This document shows, in pieces, positions 1 through 7,280 of a DNA stretch of 64,000 nt. Numbering within the stretch: the first letter of the stretch is position 1; every line of letters starts with the position of its first letter. A program made the position numbers and the translations under genes. The notes below the pieces were generated by a model. That model was given only the letters and a program-made list of their open reading frames with translations. It made no database searches and was not told where the DNA came from. Origin of the DNA: Saprospiraceae bacterium (GTDB lineage: Bacteria; Bacteroidota; Bacteroidia; Chitinophagales; Saprospiraceae); the NCBI GenBank assembly GCA_016709995.1, contig JADJLQ010000001.1, forward strand, positions 282,001 through 346,000, written 5' to 3'.

Positions 1-642
1 CCATTATATACCATTGGATTTAACAATGCTGCCGAACCCGGTATCATCCAAAACAGCCTGGGCAACGAAGATCTTGAATGGGAATCCAATACCACCTTTG
101 ATGTGGCGCTTGAATTTGAAGTTTTTAAAAGTAGACTTGGTGGCACAATAGAATATTTTGATAGAAAATCCGATAACCTGTTGTTCCAGGTCCCGCTTCC
201 AATATCAGCAGGTATTACTTCTCAAATCAAAAACGTTGGATCTATGTTTAATCGGGGAGTAGAGCTTAATCTTTTTTCTGACATCATAAGGACTAAAAAT
301 TTTAACTGGAACATCAATTTTAATGTCACTGCACTAAAAAATCAAATCACCAAATTGCCTCAAGAAGAAATCATCTCTGGCACCAAAAAACTTAGTGTGG
401 GACATTCTATCTACGACTATTGGTTGAGAGACTGGTATGGAGTAGATCCTGCTAATGGTAATGGATTATATACAGCCAATGCATTTAGTGCCAGCAATAC
501 CAAAGTTCTAGCCAATGGAGATTCCGTATCTAGTAGTCAAAATAATGCACGATTTCATTATGCCGGATCTGCTATCCCGGATTTTTATGGTAGCGTCACA
601 ATACTTTCACTTATAAAGGGCTATCGCTTTCAACACTGTTGA
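1..642 (+). CDS. SusC/RagA-type TonB-linked outer membrane receptor, internal-to-C-terminal part, frameshifted
   Basis: This is the later part of a SusC/RagA family outer membrane receptor, which moves oligosaccharides or peptides across the outer membrane using TonB energy. The open frame enters from the left edge in frame 1. Near its start it has the family landmark for the late barrel (N-E-D-L-x-W-E, about residues 21-27), followed by alternating beta strands. The frame ends in unrelated residues after about base 597. The frame two bases further on carries on the family pattern (N-T-F-T-Y-K-G-L), so one base is missing around 598-600. The rest of the gene is the next entry, and susD follows. 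The substrate cannot be told from this fragment. Confidence 0.85.
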   Translation, partial: PLYTIGFNNAAEPGIIQNSLGNEDLEWESNTTFDVALEFEVFKSRLGGTIEYFDRKSDNLLFQVPLPISAGITSQIKNVGSMFNRGVELNLFSDIIRTKNFNWNINFNVTALKNQITKLPQEEIISGTKKLSVGHSIYDYWLRDWYGVDPANGNGLYTANAFSASNTKVLANGDSVSSSQNNARFHYAGSAIPDFYGSVTILSLIKGYRFQHC

Positions 643-1058
643 CTTACCAAAGGGGAGGACTTACTTATGATGCAACTTATGCTACCTTGATGTCTTCAGG
701 CAACTATGGTGCAGCTTTGCATAAGGATCTTCTCAGAAGATGGCAGACAGAAGGAGATATCACCAATATACCTCGTATGGATGTTTCTCAGACAGCAGTT
801 TTTGGAGCTCAATCTGACAGATGGCTTACGGATGCTTCTTTTATCAATATTCGCAATGTCGAATTGGCTTATACCTTTTCTAAGAAAGTGGTTAATAAAA
901 TGAAGATTTCTGGTGCTCGCGTATTTTTAAATGCTGAAAACCTAAAAATGTTTTCAAAAAGAACAGGCATGAATCCGGAAGAATCGTTTACCGGGGTCAC
1001 CTCAAATGAATTTATACCCGCCCGAATAATCAGTGGGGGCGTAAACATAAATTTCTAA
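600..1058 (+). CDS. SusC/RagA-type receptor, C-terminal end after the frameshift
   Basis: This is the last stretch of the same SusC-like barrel in the shifted frame. Reading from base 600 gives the usual SusC ending: the T-Y-Q-x-G-G-x-x-Y-D strand, the D-x-L-x-R-W-Q-T-E-G-D motif with N-I-P-R-M, the S-D-R-W-L-x-D-A-S-F-I segment and a final strand ending in I-N-F. A start at the ATG at 639 is formally possible but would not be a real gene start. The intact end and the susD gene 18 bases downstream argue that the protein was functional recently, or that the shift is a sequence error. Confidence 0.85.
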   Translation, partial: NTFTYKGLSLSTLLTYQRGGLTYDATYATLMSSGNYGAALHKDLLRRWQTEGDITNIPRMDVSQTAVFGAQSDRWLTDASFINIRNVELAYTFSKKVVNKMKISGARVFLNAENLKMFSKRTGMNPEESFTGVTSNEFIPARIISGGVNINF

Positions 1059-1076
1059 ACTCAAATTTTATTGAAA

Positions 1077-2546
1077 ATGAAATATTTAAAACTATCAATA
1101 ATTGTAGCAACGCTTTTTATTTTAGCTTCATGTGGAGATGACTATCTGGATACCACTCCCACAGACTTGGTATCTTCCAGCGCTGCTTTTCAAAACATTA
1201 CCAATGCATGGGCCGCACTAAATGGCATCCATCGTGCATTATACGTGCAATATGCCAATCAAGGCGAAGGTGGCGAAGGCAATCTCAATCTCAACAGGGA
1301 TGTTCTTGGAGAAGATTATGTGATGACTGCTGTTGGAAATGGTTGGTTTAACAATTCATATAAATGGCTGGACCATAGAAGCGAGACCAGCGCATTAAGT
1401 AAATATCCCTATGCAGTTTATTACAGGTTGATTGGCAATGCCAACCTCATCATCGCCAATATTGATGGGATCGCTGCAGATCCCGCTGAGATAAACGCCA
1501 TCAAGGGACAGGCTCTGGTATATCGTGCATGGTCACACTTTCAATTGGTACAATTGTATGGACAGAGATATGACAAGTCAAAAGCACCTAATACTCAATT
1601 AGGGGTGCCGCTGATGCTTACGCCGACCAGTGAAGGTCAGACTCGGGCTGCAGTAGAAGAGGTTTACACTCAAGTGCACAAGGATTTGGATGATGCGATT
1701 AGTTTTTTGCCTGCAACTTCCCGAAAGAACAAATCCCATTTTAACGGGCAAGTGGCCAAAGGCATCAAAGCCAGGGTATATCTGGCTCAACAGGACTATC
1801 CAAATGCTGCCAAATTTGCAGCTGAGGCTCGTGCAGGATTTAATCTTATGACAAACGCAGACTATTTAAGTGGCTTTAATAATGTGAGCAACCAGGAATG
1901 GATGTGGGGTAGCGATCAGATAGATGAGCAAACTACTTTTTTCTATTCTTATTTTGCCTATGTATCCTGCAATTTTAATTCTACCAACATCAGGACCAAT
2001 CCCAAAGCCATCAATTCGACTTTGTACAAAATGATCTCCGATACCGATGTTAGAAAAAAATGCTGGGATCCCACCGGAAGTGCCTCCGCCATCACTCCTC
2101 CAGGAGGGCTGAAAAAGCCATATATGACACAAAAATTTTTGGCCAGTAGTTCTAGTAATAGCGTTGGAGATGTACCCTACATGCGCGCAGGCGAGATGTA
2201 CCTCATAGAAGCAGAAGCCAAAGCCAGAAGTAATGATAATTCCGGCGCACAAGATGTATTGTTTATCTTGGCCAAAAACCGGGATCCCAACTATGTCAAA
2301 TCCACCAAAACTGGAACCGAGCTGATCGAGGAAATCATGATTCAGCGTAGAGTGGAGCTTTGGGGCGAGGGATTCCGATTTACCGACCTGAAGCGATTAA
2401 ACCTGCCCTTAAACAGAAATGGAGCTAATCATCAATCCGCGCTTTGTTTGATCTTTGATGTACCGGCAGGGGATAAACAGTGGGAATTTTTATTTCCCAG
2501 GGATGAACTCAATGCCAACCCACAGATCGTTCAAAACCCACTCTAG
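1077..2546 (+). CDS. SusD/RagB family nutrient-binding outer membrane lipoprotein
   Basis: Surface lipoprotein that caps a SusC channel and binds its glycan or peptide ligand. The ATG at 1077 gives a 489-aa protein with a short signal peptide and a lipobox ending in Cys19 (I-L-A-S-C). A TTG six bases upstream is in frame but less likely. The body shows the SusD plan: an N-terminal D-Y-L-D-x-x-P segment, a helical TPR-like region (A-x-x-Y-R-A-W-S-H-F-x-L-V-Q-L-Y-G at about residues 145-165), and a C-terminal R-R-V-E-L-W-G-E-G-x-R-F-x-D-L-K-R motif. It is co-directional with the SusC fragment, so the two form a SusCD transport pair. No glycoside hydrolase adjoins it here, so the ligand stays unknown. 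Confidence 0.93.
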   Translation: MKYLKLSIIVATLFILASCGDDYLDTTPTDLVSSSAAFQNITNAWAALNGIHRALYVQYANQGEGGEGNLNLNRDVLGEDYVMTAVGNGWFNNSYKWLDHRSETSALSKYPYAVYYRLIGNANLIIANIDGIAADPAEINAIKGQALVYRAWSHFQLVQLYGQRYDKSKAPNTQLGVPLMLTPTSEGQTRAAVEEVYTQVHKDLDDAISFLPATSRKNKSHFNGQVAKGIKARVYLAQQDYPNAAKFAAEARAGFNLMTNADYLSGFNNVSNQEWMWGSDQIDEQTTFFYSYFAYVSCNFNSTNIRTNPKAINSTLYKMISDTDVRKKCWDPTGSASAITPPGGLKKPYMTQKFLASSSSNSVGDVPYMRAGEMYLIEAEAKARSNDNSGAQDVLFILAKNRDPNYVKSTKTGTELIEEIMIQRRVELWGEGFRFTDLKRLNLPLNRNGANHQSALCLIFDVPAGDKQWEFLFPRDELNANPQIVQNPL

Positions 2547-2573
2547 AAGGATGGTTATGTTCTAAAGCAGAAT

Positions 2574-2629
2574 GACCCTAAAAAAAGCAAAGGCTACCAA
2601 AGATGGTAGCCTTTGCTTTTTTTAGGGTC
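2574..2629. terminator. Perfect 26-bp inverted repeat, bidirectional terminator between susD and yidD
   Basis: A perfect 26-base stem (arms 2574-2599 and 2604-2629) encloses a 4-base loop. Each arm holds a run of seven A or T next to the GC-containing inner stem, so transcripts from either side end in a hairpin followed by a U run. It lies between the converging susD and yidD genes. Confidence 0.9.
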
Positions 2630-2655
2630 AGGTACTTGATCGAATAGGTGACTCC

Positions 2656-2928
2656 TTATGATTTTTTGATGGAATCTGCTTTCTTTGGCACCGGATCATA
2701 TCCCCAGCTTCCCCATGGATGGCACCTTGCTATTCTTTTGATGCCCAGCCAGGAACCCTTGATTACGCCCCACTCGTCGATTGCCTGGATCATATAGTGT
2801 GAACAAGTTGGGTCATACCTGCATTTGTTGGCACCAAGTAAAGGAGAAAGTAAATATTGGTAGGCCCTGATAGGAAAAATAAAGATGCCTTTGATGATTC
2901 TATGGCTTGTATCTACAACCTTCTTCAT
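2656..2928 (-). CDS. yidD: Membrane protein insertion efficiency factor YidD
   Basis: Small (90 aa) inner-membrane-associated protein thought to help YidC insert membrane proteins. The family signature is clear: a basic amphipathic N-terminal helix (I-R-A-Y-Q-Y-L-L-S-P-L), then C-R-Y-x-P-T-C-S-x-Y (Cys36 and Cys42), a G-x-x-x-G-x-x-R-I-x-R-C-H-P-W segment with Cys69, and G-Y-D-P-V-P. The length is normal. It is the last gene of a minus-strand group, six bases after the DUF6702 gene. In many bacteria yidD sits near rnpA and rpmH; here it does not. Confidence 0.95.
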   Translation of the reverse strand: MKKVVDTSHRIIKGIFIFPIRAYQYLLSPLLGANKCRYDPTCSHYMIQAIDEWGVIKGSWLGIKRIARCHPWGSWGYDPVPKKADSIKKS

Positions 2929-2934
2929 GTGCCA

Positions 2935-3483
2935 TTAATAATTCACTGATTCTTCAAAGTGTTTGGAGTTGAACAGCATATAACCTGTTTTGCCTTTGAC
3001 TTTGATATTGATGATGTTTTTTTGATCATCATATAACTCCATCAGCACATTATATTTTACTTTTATCTGATTAAAATTGGACGGCATTGGATACTCCATA
3101 TATGACCACACAGCTAGTTGATCCTCTGAAGCTTCCTTGCCAATAAACTTGCCGGCAGTGGCTTTGTTGTCGATTTGAATTTGAAGTTTTTTATCAAGAT
3201 ATTTTGACAAAACAGCTTCAGCGGTGCTCACTTCTTTGTCAGTACAAAGGTGCAGATCGCTGGCGCCTTCTTTGGCCAAGACTGTCTGAAGGTCATCCAG
3301 GTAGATTTGGGTGGCTACTTCCAGCGTGTTGGCATCAGCATTATATTGGATTTCACATTTGCTTAGGTGAATAGCGTGAAAATAATCTGAGGAACAATCA
3401 ACACCTTTGCCGGCGAGGCTGACCAAGGATAAAATTATATAAAGTGACCAGTTTGTAATCATTTTTTTCTTGATATGATGCAT
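2935..3483 (-). CDS. DUF6702 family exported protein
   Basis: A 182-aa protein with an N-terminal hydrophobic segment (about residues 10-26) that looks like a signal peptide. The rest resembles the Bacteroidota family DUF6702: an F-H-A-I-H-L-S-K-C-E-I start, then alternating beta strands, and a C-terminal part ending near F-x-x-x-H-F-E-E-S. Function is unknown. It lies 13 bases after the HupE-like gene and 6 bases before yidD, so the three are probably co-transcribed. HupE-like and DUF6702 genes are commonly neighbours in Bacteroidota. A second possible start is Met8. Confidence 0.8.
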   Translation of the reverse strand: MHHIKKKMITNWSLYIILSLVSLAGKGVDCSSDYFHAIHLSKCEIQYNADANTLEVATQIYLDDLQTVLAKEGASDLHLCTDKEVSTAEAVLSKYLDKKLQIQIDNKATAGKFIGKEASEDQLAVWSYMEYPMPSNFNQIKVKYNVLMELYDDQKNIINIKVKGKTGYMLFNSKHFEESVNY

Positions 3484-3496
3484 TAATAAACAAGAA

Positions 3497-4078
3497 TCAC
3501 CAAAACTTAGTTTCGTACATCAAATATAGGGCCACCAGACCAGCCAGGATAGACAATAATTTTGACCAAATTGGAAATCCATTTTTAACTATTCTCAACA
3601 CCACCCAGGTAAGTGTCATCAAACTCAATACAATACCGATCTGACCGACCTCTATGCCTACATTAAATGAAAATAGTGGTTTGATAATGTTTTCTTCTTT
3701 ACCTAATAAGCTTTTAAAATAATTAGAGAAGCCACTTCCATGGATAAATCCAAAAAACATGGGTAATACATATTTCCACCAGGTCATCTTGAGTCCTGGT
3801 CTGGCTACTGTAAGATTTAAGATAGCAGTGATCAGTATAGTCACCGGTATAAGAAACTCAATAATCTTTGATGGAAAGACCAGGATATTCAATGCTGAAA
3901 GCCCTAAGGTCAGGGAATGGCCAATGGTAAAGGCGGTCACCAATACCAAAACTTTGCGCCAGTCCGAAGGCGTATATATTGCGCAAAGCGCTACAATAAA
4001 GAGGATATGGTCATAGGCTTTGATGTCGGCAATGTGCTGTATGCCAAGTTGAAAAAAAGTATAAAACTCTGAATTCAT
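3497..4078 (-). CDS. HupE/UreJ-like membrane protein
   Basis: A 193-aa polytopic membrane protein with about six transmembrane segments. It matches the HupE/UreJ_2 group by histidine-bearing helices: D-H-I-L-F near residue 24, T-I-G-H-S in the next helix, and F-G-F-I-H-G-S-G-F around residues 115-123. Members are proposed nickel or cobalt permeases linked to hydrogenase or urease, but Bacteroidota members usually lack such neighbours, as here. Metal transport is therefore only a family guess. It is the first gene of the minus-strand run with the DUF6702 gene and yidD. Confidence 0.8.
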   Translation of the reverse strand: MNSEFYTFFQLGIQHIADIKAYDHILFIVALCAIYTPSDWRKVLVLVTAFTIGHSLTLGLSALNILVFPSKIIEFLIPVTILITAILNLTVARPGLKMTWWKYVLPMFFGFIHGSGFSNYFKSLLGKEENIIKPLFSFNVGIEVGQIGIVLSLMTLTWVVLRIVKNGFPIWSKLLSILAGLVALYLMYETKFW

Positions 4079-4104
4079 TTGACTGCAATATTAACCATCC
4101 TTTA

Positions 4105-4145
4105 ATAAAAAATCCGGAAGTAACTACAAATAGTCTACCTCCGGA
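4105..4145 (-). terminator. Rho-independent terminator of ahcY
   Basis: Read on the minus strand, just after the ahcY stop, there is a 10-bp stem with one internal mismatch (arms 4136-4145 and 4113-4122) and a 13-base loop, followed by six T (plus-strand A run 4107-4112). This is a standard intrinsic terminator. Confidence 0.75.
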
Positions 4146-4168
4146 CCTGGATGATATTTTAACTAAAA

Positions 4169-5482
4169 TTAGTATCTGTAATAATCAGGTTTATAAGGAC
4201 CTTCAGTTTTGATTCCGAGGTAATCCGCCTGTTCGGTATCCAACGTATCCAGTTCGACACCAATTTTTTCAAGATGCAGCCTGGCAACCATTTCATCAAG
4301 ATGTTTAGGCAACATGTAGACTTTGTTATCATACTTGTCACGATTAGTCCAAAGTTCGATTTGAGCTAATACCTGGTTGGTAAATGAAGTAGACATCACG
4401 AAGGATGGATGCCCCATCGCACAACCCAGATTGACCAATCTTCCTTCAGCCAATAAGATAATGTCATTGCCATCTATGTTGTACATGTCTACCTGTGGCT
4501 TGATTTGATCTTTAGTCTGGCCATAGTTTTTATTGAGCCAGGCTACATCGATTTCATTGTCAAAGTGACCTATATTGCACACGACTGCTTTGTCTTTCAT
4601 GAGTTTGAAGTGCTCACCCGTCACCACATTGAGACAGCCAGTGGCGGTTACAAGGATATTGGCTTCTGGCAGCGCTTTAGACATCTTTTTAACTTCAAAA
4701 CCGTCCATAGCTGCTTGTAGTGCACAAATAGGGTCGATTTCGGTAATGATCACTCTGCAGCCAGCACCTCTGAGTGAAGCAGCAGATCCTTTGCCAACAT
4801 CTCCATATCCTGCCACTACTGCAACTTTTCCAGCAAGCATCAAATCTGTTGCTCGTCTGATTGCGTCTACACAGCTCTCTCTACAACCATATTTATTGTC
4901 AAATTTAGACTTAGTCACAGAATCATTTACATTGATAGCTGGTACTGGCAGGGTGCCTTTACCTACACGCTCGTACAATCTATGGACACCGGTCGTCGTC
5001 TCTTCACTGATACCACCAAGACCAGCGACCAGTTCTGGATATTGATCAAGCACTACATTAGTCAGATCTCCGCCGTCATCGAGGATCATATTAAGTGGTT
5101 TGCCATCTTTAAAGGCAAACAAAGTCTGTTCAATGCACCATTCGTATTCTTCATTGGTCAATCCTTTCCAGGCAAATACCGGTACACCTGCAGCAGCAAT
5201 AGCGGCAGCCGCATGATCCTGGGTAGAAAATATATTGCAAGAAGACCAGCTTACTTCAGCGCCTAATGCGACGAGCGTCTCTATGAGTACGGCAGTCTGT
5301 ATGGTCATGTGCAGACATCCGGCTATACGAGTTCCTTGTAAAGGTTTGGACACTCCGTATTGTTCTCTCAGTGCTATTAGACCGGGCATTTCTGCTTCTG
5401 CCAGGAGTATTTCTTTGCGACCCCAATCAGCCAAAGACATGTCTTTTACTTTGTAAGGGAGTTTTGCATGTATTGTTTCCAT
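4169..5482 (-). CDS. ahcY: Adenosylhomocysteinase
   Basis: Cytosolic NAD-dependent enzyme that splits S-adenosylhomocysteine into adenosine and homocysteine, recycling the by-product of methyl transfer. The 437-aa length is normal. Visible landmarks are G-C-L-H-M-T-I-Q-T near residue 55, D-D-G-G-D (135-139), the NAD site G-Y-G-D-V-G-K-G (225-232), the N-I-G-H-F-D-N-E-I segment and the C-terminal K-P-D-Y-Y-R-Y tail that closes over the neighbouring subunit's NAD. It has its own promoter and terminator. metK elsewhere in the window serves the same methyl cycle. Confidence 0.98.
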   Translation of the reverse strand: METIHAKLPYKVKDMSLADWGRKEILLAEAEMPGLIALREQYGVSKPLQGTRIAGCLHMTIQTAVLIETLVALGAEVSWSSCNIFSTQDHAAAAIAAAGVPVFAWKGLTNEEYEWCIEQTLFAFKDGKPLNMILDDGGDLTNVVLDQYPELVAGLGGISEETTTGVHRLYERVGKGTLPVPAINVNDSVTKSKFDNKYGCRESCVDAIRRATDLMLAGKVAVVAGYGDVGKGSAASLRGAGCRVIITEIDPICALQAAMDGFEVKKMSKALPEANILVTATGCLNVVTGEHFKLMKDKAVVCNIGHFDNEIDVAWLNKNYGQTKDQIKPQVDMYNIDGNDIILLAEGRLVNLGCAMGHPSFVMSTSFTNQVLAQIELWTNRDKYDNKVYMLPKHLDEMVARLHLEKIGVELDTLDTEQADYLGIKTEGPYKPDYYRY

Positions 5483-5515
5483 TATAAATATTTAAATATG
5501 TAATCTTAAAGGCCG

Positions 5516-5523
5516 CAAAGGTA
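5516..5523 (-). promoter_or_regulatory. Bacteroidota -7 promoter element for ahcY
   Basis: The minus strand reads TACCTTTG, an exact match to the TAnnTTTG element, about 33 bases before the ahcY ATG. No convincing -33 TTTG was seen. Confidence 0.5.
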
Positions 5524-5602
5524 TGAAATAGCCTGGATTTTATCGTTGAATAGGATAGTATTTAATAATAATCTGAACAGATAAATACCACATCTTATAG
5601 TG

Positions 5603-5627
5603 TTTGTGATTGAATTAATTATATTTG
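5603..5627 (+). promoter_or_regulatory. Possible promoter for the FAD oxidase operon
   Basis: TTTG (5603-5606) and TATATTTG (5620-5627) lie in the gap before the oxidase. The -7 match is exact but the 13-base spacing is shorter than usual (about 17-20), so this is weak. Confidence 0.3.
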
Positions 5628-5744
5628 ATTATTGCAAATGTTAAGCTTTATGGAATTTTATCCTTAAAAAGCACTTATATAAGAATCAATCATATGGTAC
5701 AACCGACTTAATAAATCTCATTGTCAACCATCCTTATACCAATT

Positions 5745-7280
5745 ATGAAGTATAGAAAAACCAAAAACCAAATAGCAAAATCCATATCGATTAAGGACCT
5801 GGAATCTGGGAGATTAAGCCAAAGCTTGCCTACAGATAGCCCCTTGTCGATCGACCAGCTAATAAGCCTGGAACAATCCATCACGGGGAAACTGGTATTT
5901 CCCTGGAATCCAGACTATGAGCAAGATCGAAAAGATTTTAATGATGTATACCCAGCCTGTCCTGTTGTAATAGTATATGCCGTGTGCTTTGATGATCTCA
6001 GGGAGTGTCTTAAAATTGCGCAAGACAATGGTCTCCAGTTTACGATCAGATCGGGAGGACATAGCCTGGCAGGATATTCAGTCTGTGACGGCATGGTCAT
6101 CGATATGAGTATGATGAAACATGTCCATGTCGATGTTACATCACAAACTTTGACAGTCGATGCGGGTGCAGCTTTCGGGGACATTTTTCCCATTTTAGAG
6201 CAATATGGATTGCATATGCCGGGTGGCGGATGCCCTACGGTTTGTGTCGCGGGCTATATGCAGGGTGGTGGTTATGGGCTGACATCGAGGGCATTTGGCA
6301 TGAATTGCGATTGTGTGCTCGAAGTCATGGTCATGTTGGCTGATGGCAGGATAGTAAAAGCCAACCAAAATTTAAACAGTGACTTATTTTGGGCAGTCAG
6401 GGGAGGTACAGGTGGAAATTTTGGCATTTTACTCAATATAAAATATCAACTGGTGCCACTCGGATTTATTTGGGGAATAAAGATCACCTGGAATATAGAT
6501 CCGAGCCCAGGCGACGCTGCCCAGGCGCTCTATACCATTCAAGAACAGTATTTGACAGACAATGCTTTTGCCAATCTTGGAATTGAAACTATATTGGCCA
6601 CAGACACTGATGGCAAAAAGAAAGTATTTTTCTGTGCAGTCTGGATTGGAGATGAAGCAGGCTTCGACATGGCCTTGGCTCCTTTGCTGGATGTACCTGG
6701 TGCTCAAGTGGTTTTTAAAATCCAGGGCAAATACTCGGATGTCAATGCCCGGGTGTTAGAGGGTACACCGGATTTGCCTGAAGGCATCAAGGCTTACTCC
6801 AGAAGTACGATTATTGAGCGATCTCTTAGTATAGCCAATTGGAGCGATATCCTCCAGTACTTTCTGACTGCGCCCAATCAATATACGATGGTAGACATGG
6901 AGTGTTATGGTGGTAAAATAAATCAGGTATCTCCCGGATATAATGCATTCATACATCGTACAGCAAAAATGGATTTTTTCTGCGACGCTTTTTTCGATGA
7001 CCAGACCAAGGATCAAAAGGAAAACGAGATATGGCTCAATGCATTTATGACATTTATGCAGCGATACAGTAATGGGCATTCTTACCAAAACTATCCGAAT
7101 AGGGATCAACAGAATTGGAAATGGGCTTATTGGGGAAATTTTTATGACCAACTGTTGTCAGTGAAACAAAAATATGATCCGGCCAATGCCTTTAATTATC
7201 CTCAATCCATTGGACCTTACCAGTCCATTTCTCGACAAAACCTTATTACCCAAAGTCCTATTCAATATGAAGCCATTTAA
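5745..7280 (+). CDS. BBE-like FAD-linked oxidase, probable bicovalent flavin
   Basis: Flavoprotein of the FAD_binding_4 plus berberine-bridge enzyme (BBE) class; such enzymes oxidise sugars, alcohols or natural-product intermediates with O2. The ATG at 5745 gives 511 aa; an in-frame TTG at 5721 would add eight residues. The FAD domain (about 70-240) has R-S-G-G-H-S with His106, the usual 8-alpha attachment site, and G-G-G-C-P-T-V with Cys163 at the position of the second, cysteinyl FAD bond. The C-terminal BBE segment (A-F-N-Y-P-Q-S-I) is present. No signal peptide was seen. It overlaps the next gene by 14 bases and heads the 5745-12828 operon. The substrate is unknown. Confidence 0.88.
   Translation: MKYRKTKNQIAKSISIKDLESGRLSQSLPTDSPLSIDQLISLEQSITGKLVFPWNPDYEQDRKDFNDVYPACPVVIVYAVCFDDLRECLKIAQDNGLQFTIRSGGHSLAGYSVCDGMVIDMSMMKHVHVDVTSQTLTVDAGAAFGDIFPILEQYGLHMPGGGCPTVCVAGYMQGGGYGLTSRAFGMNCDCVLEVMVMLADGRIVKANQNLNSDLFWAVRGGTGGNFGILLNIKYQLVPLGFIWGIKITWNIDPSPGDAAQALYTIQEQYLTDNAFANLGIETILATDTDGKKKVFFCAVWIGDEAGFDMALAPLLDVPGAQVVFKIQGKYSDVNARVLEGTPDLPEGIKAYSRSTIIERSLSIANWSDILQYFLTAPNQYTMVDMECYGGKINQVSPGYNAFIHRTAKMDFFCDAFFDDQTKDQKENEIWLNAFMTFMQRYSNGHSYQNYPNRDQQNWKWAYWGNFYDQLLSVKQKYDPANAFNYPQSIGPYQSISRQNLITQSPIQYEAI

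Noticed and set aside
4575..5045. 156-codon plus-strand frame inside ahcY
   Set aside because: Low-complexity shadow of ahcY with no protein-like features.
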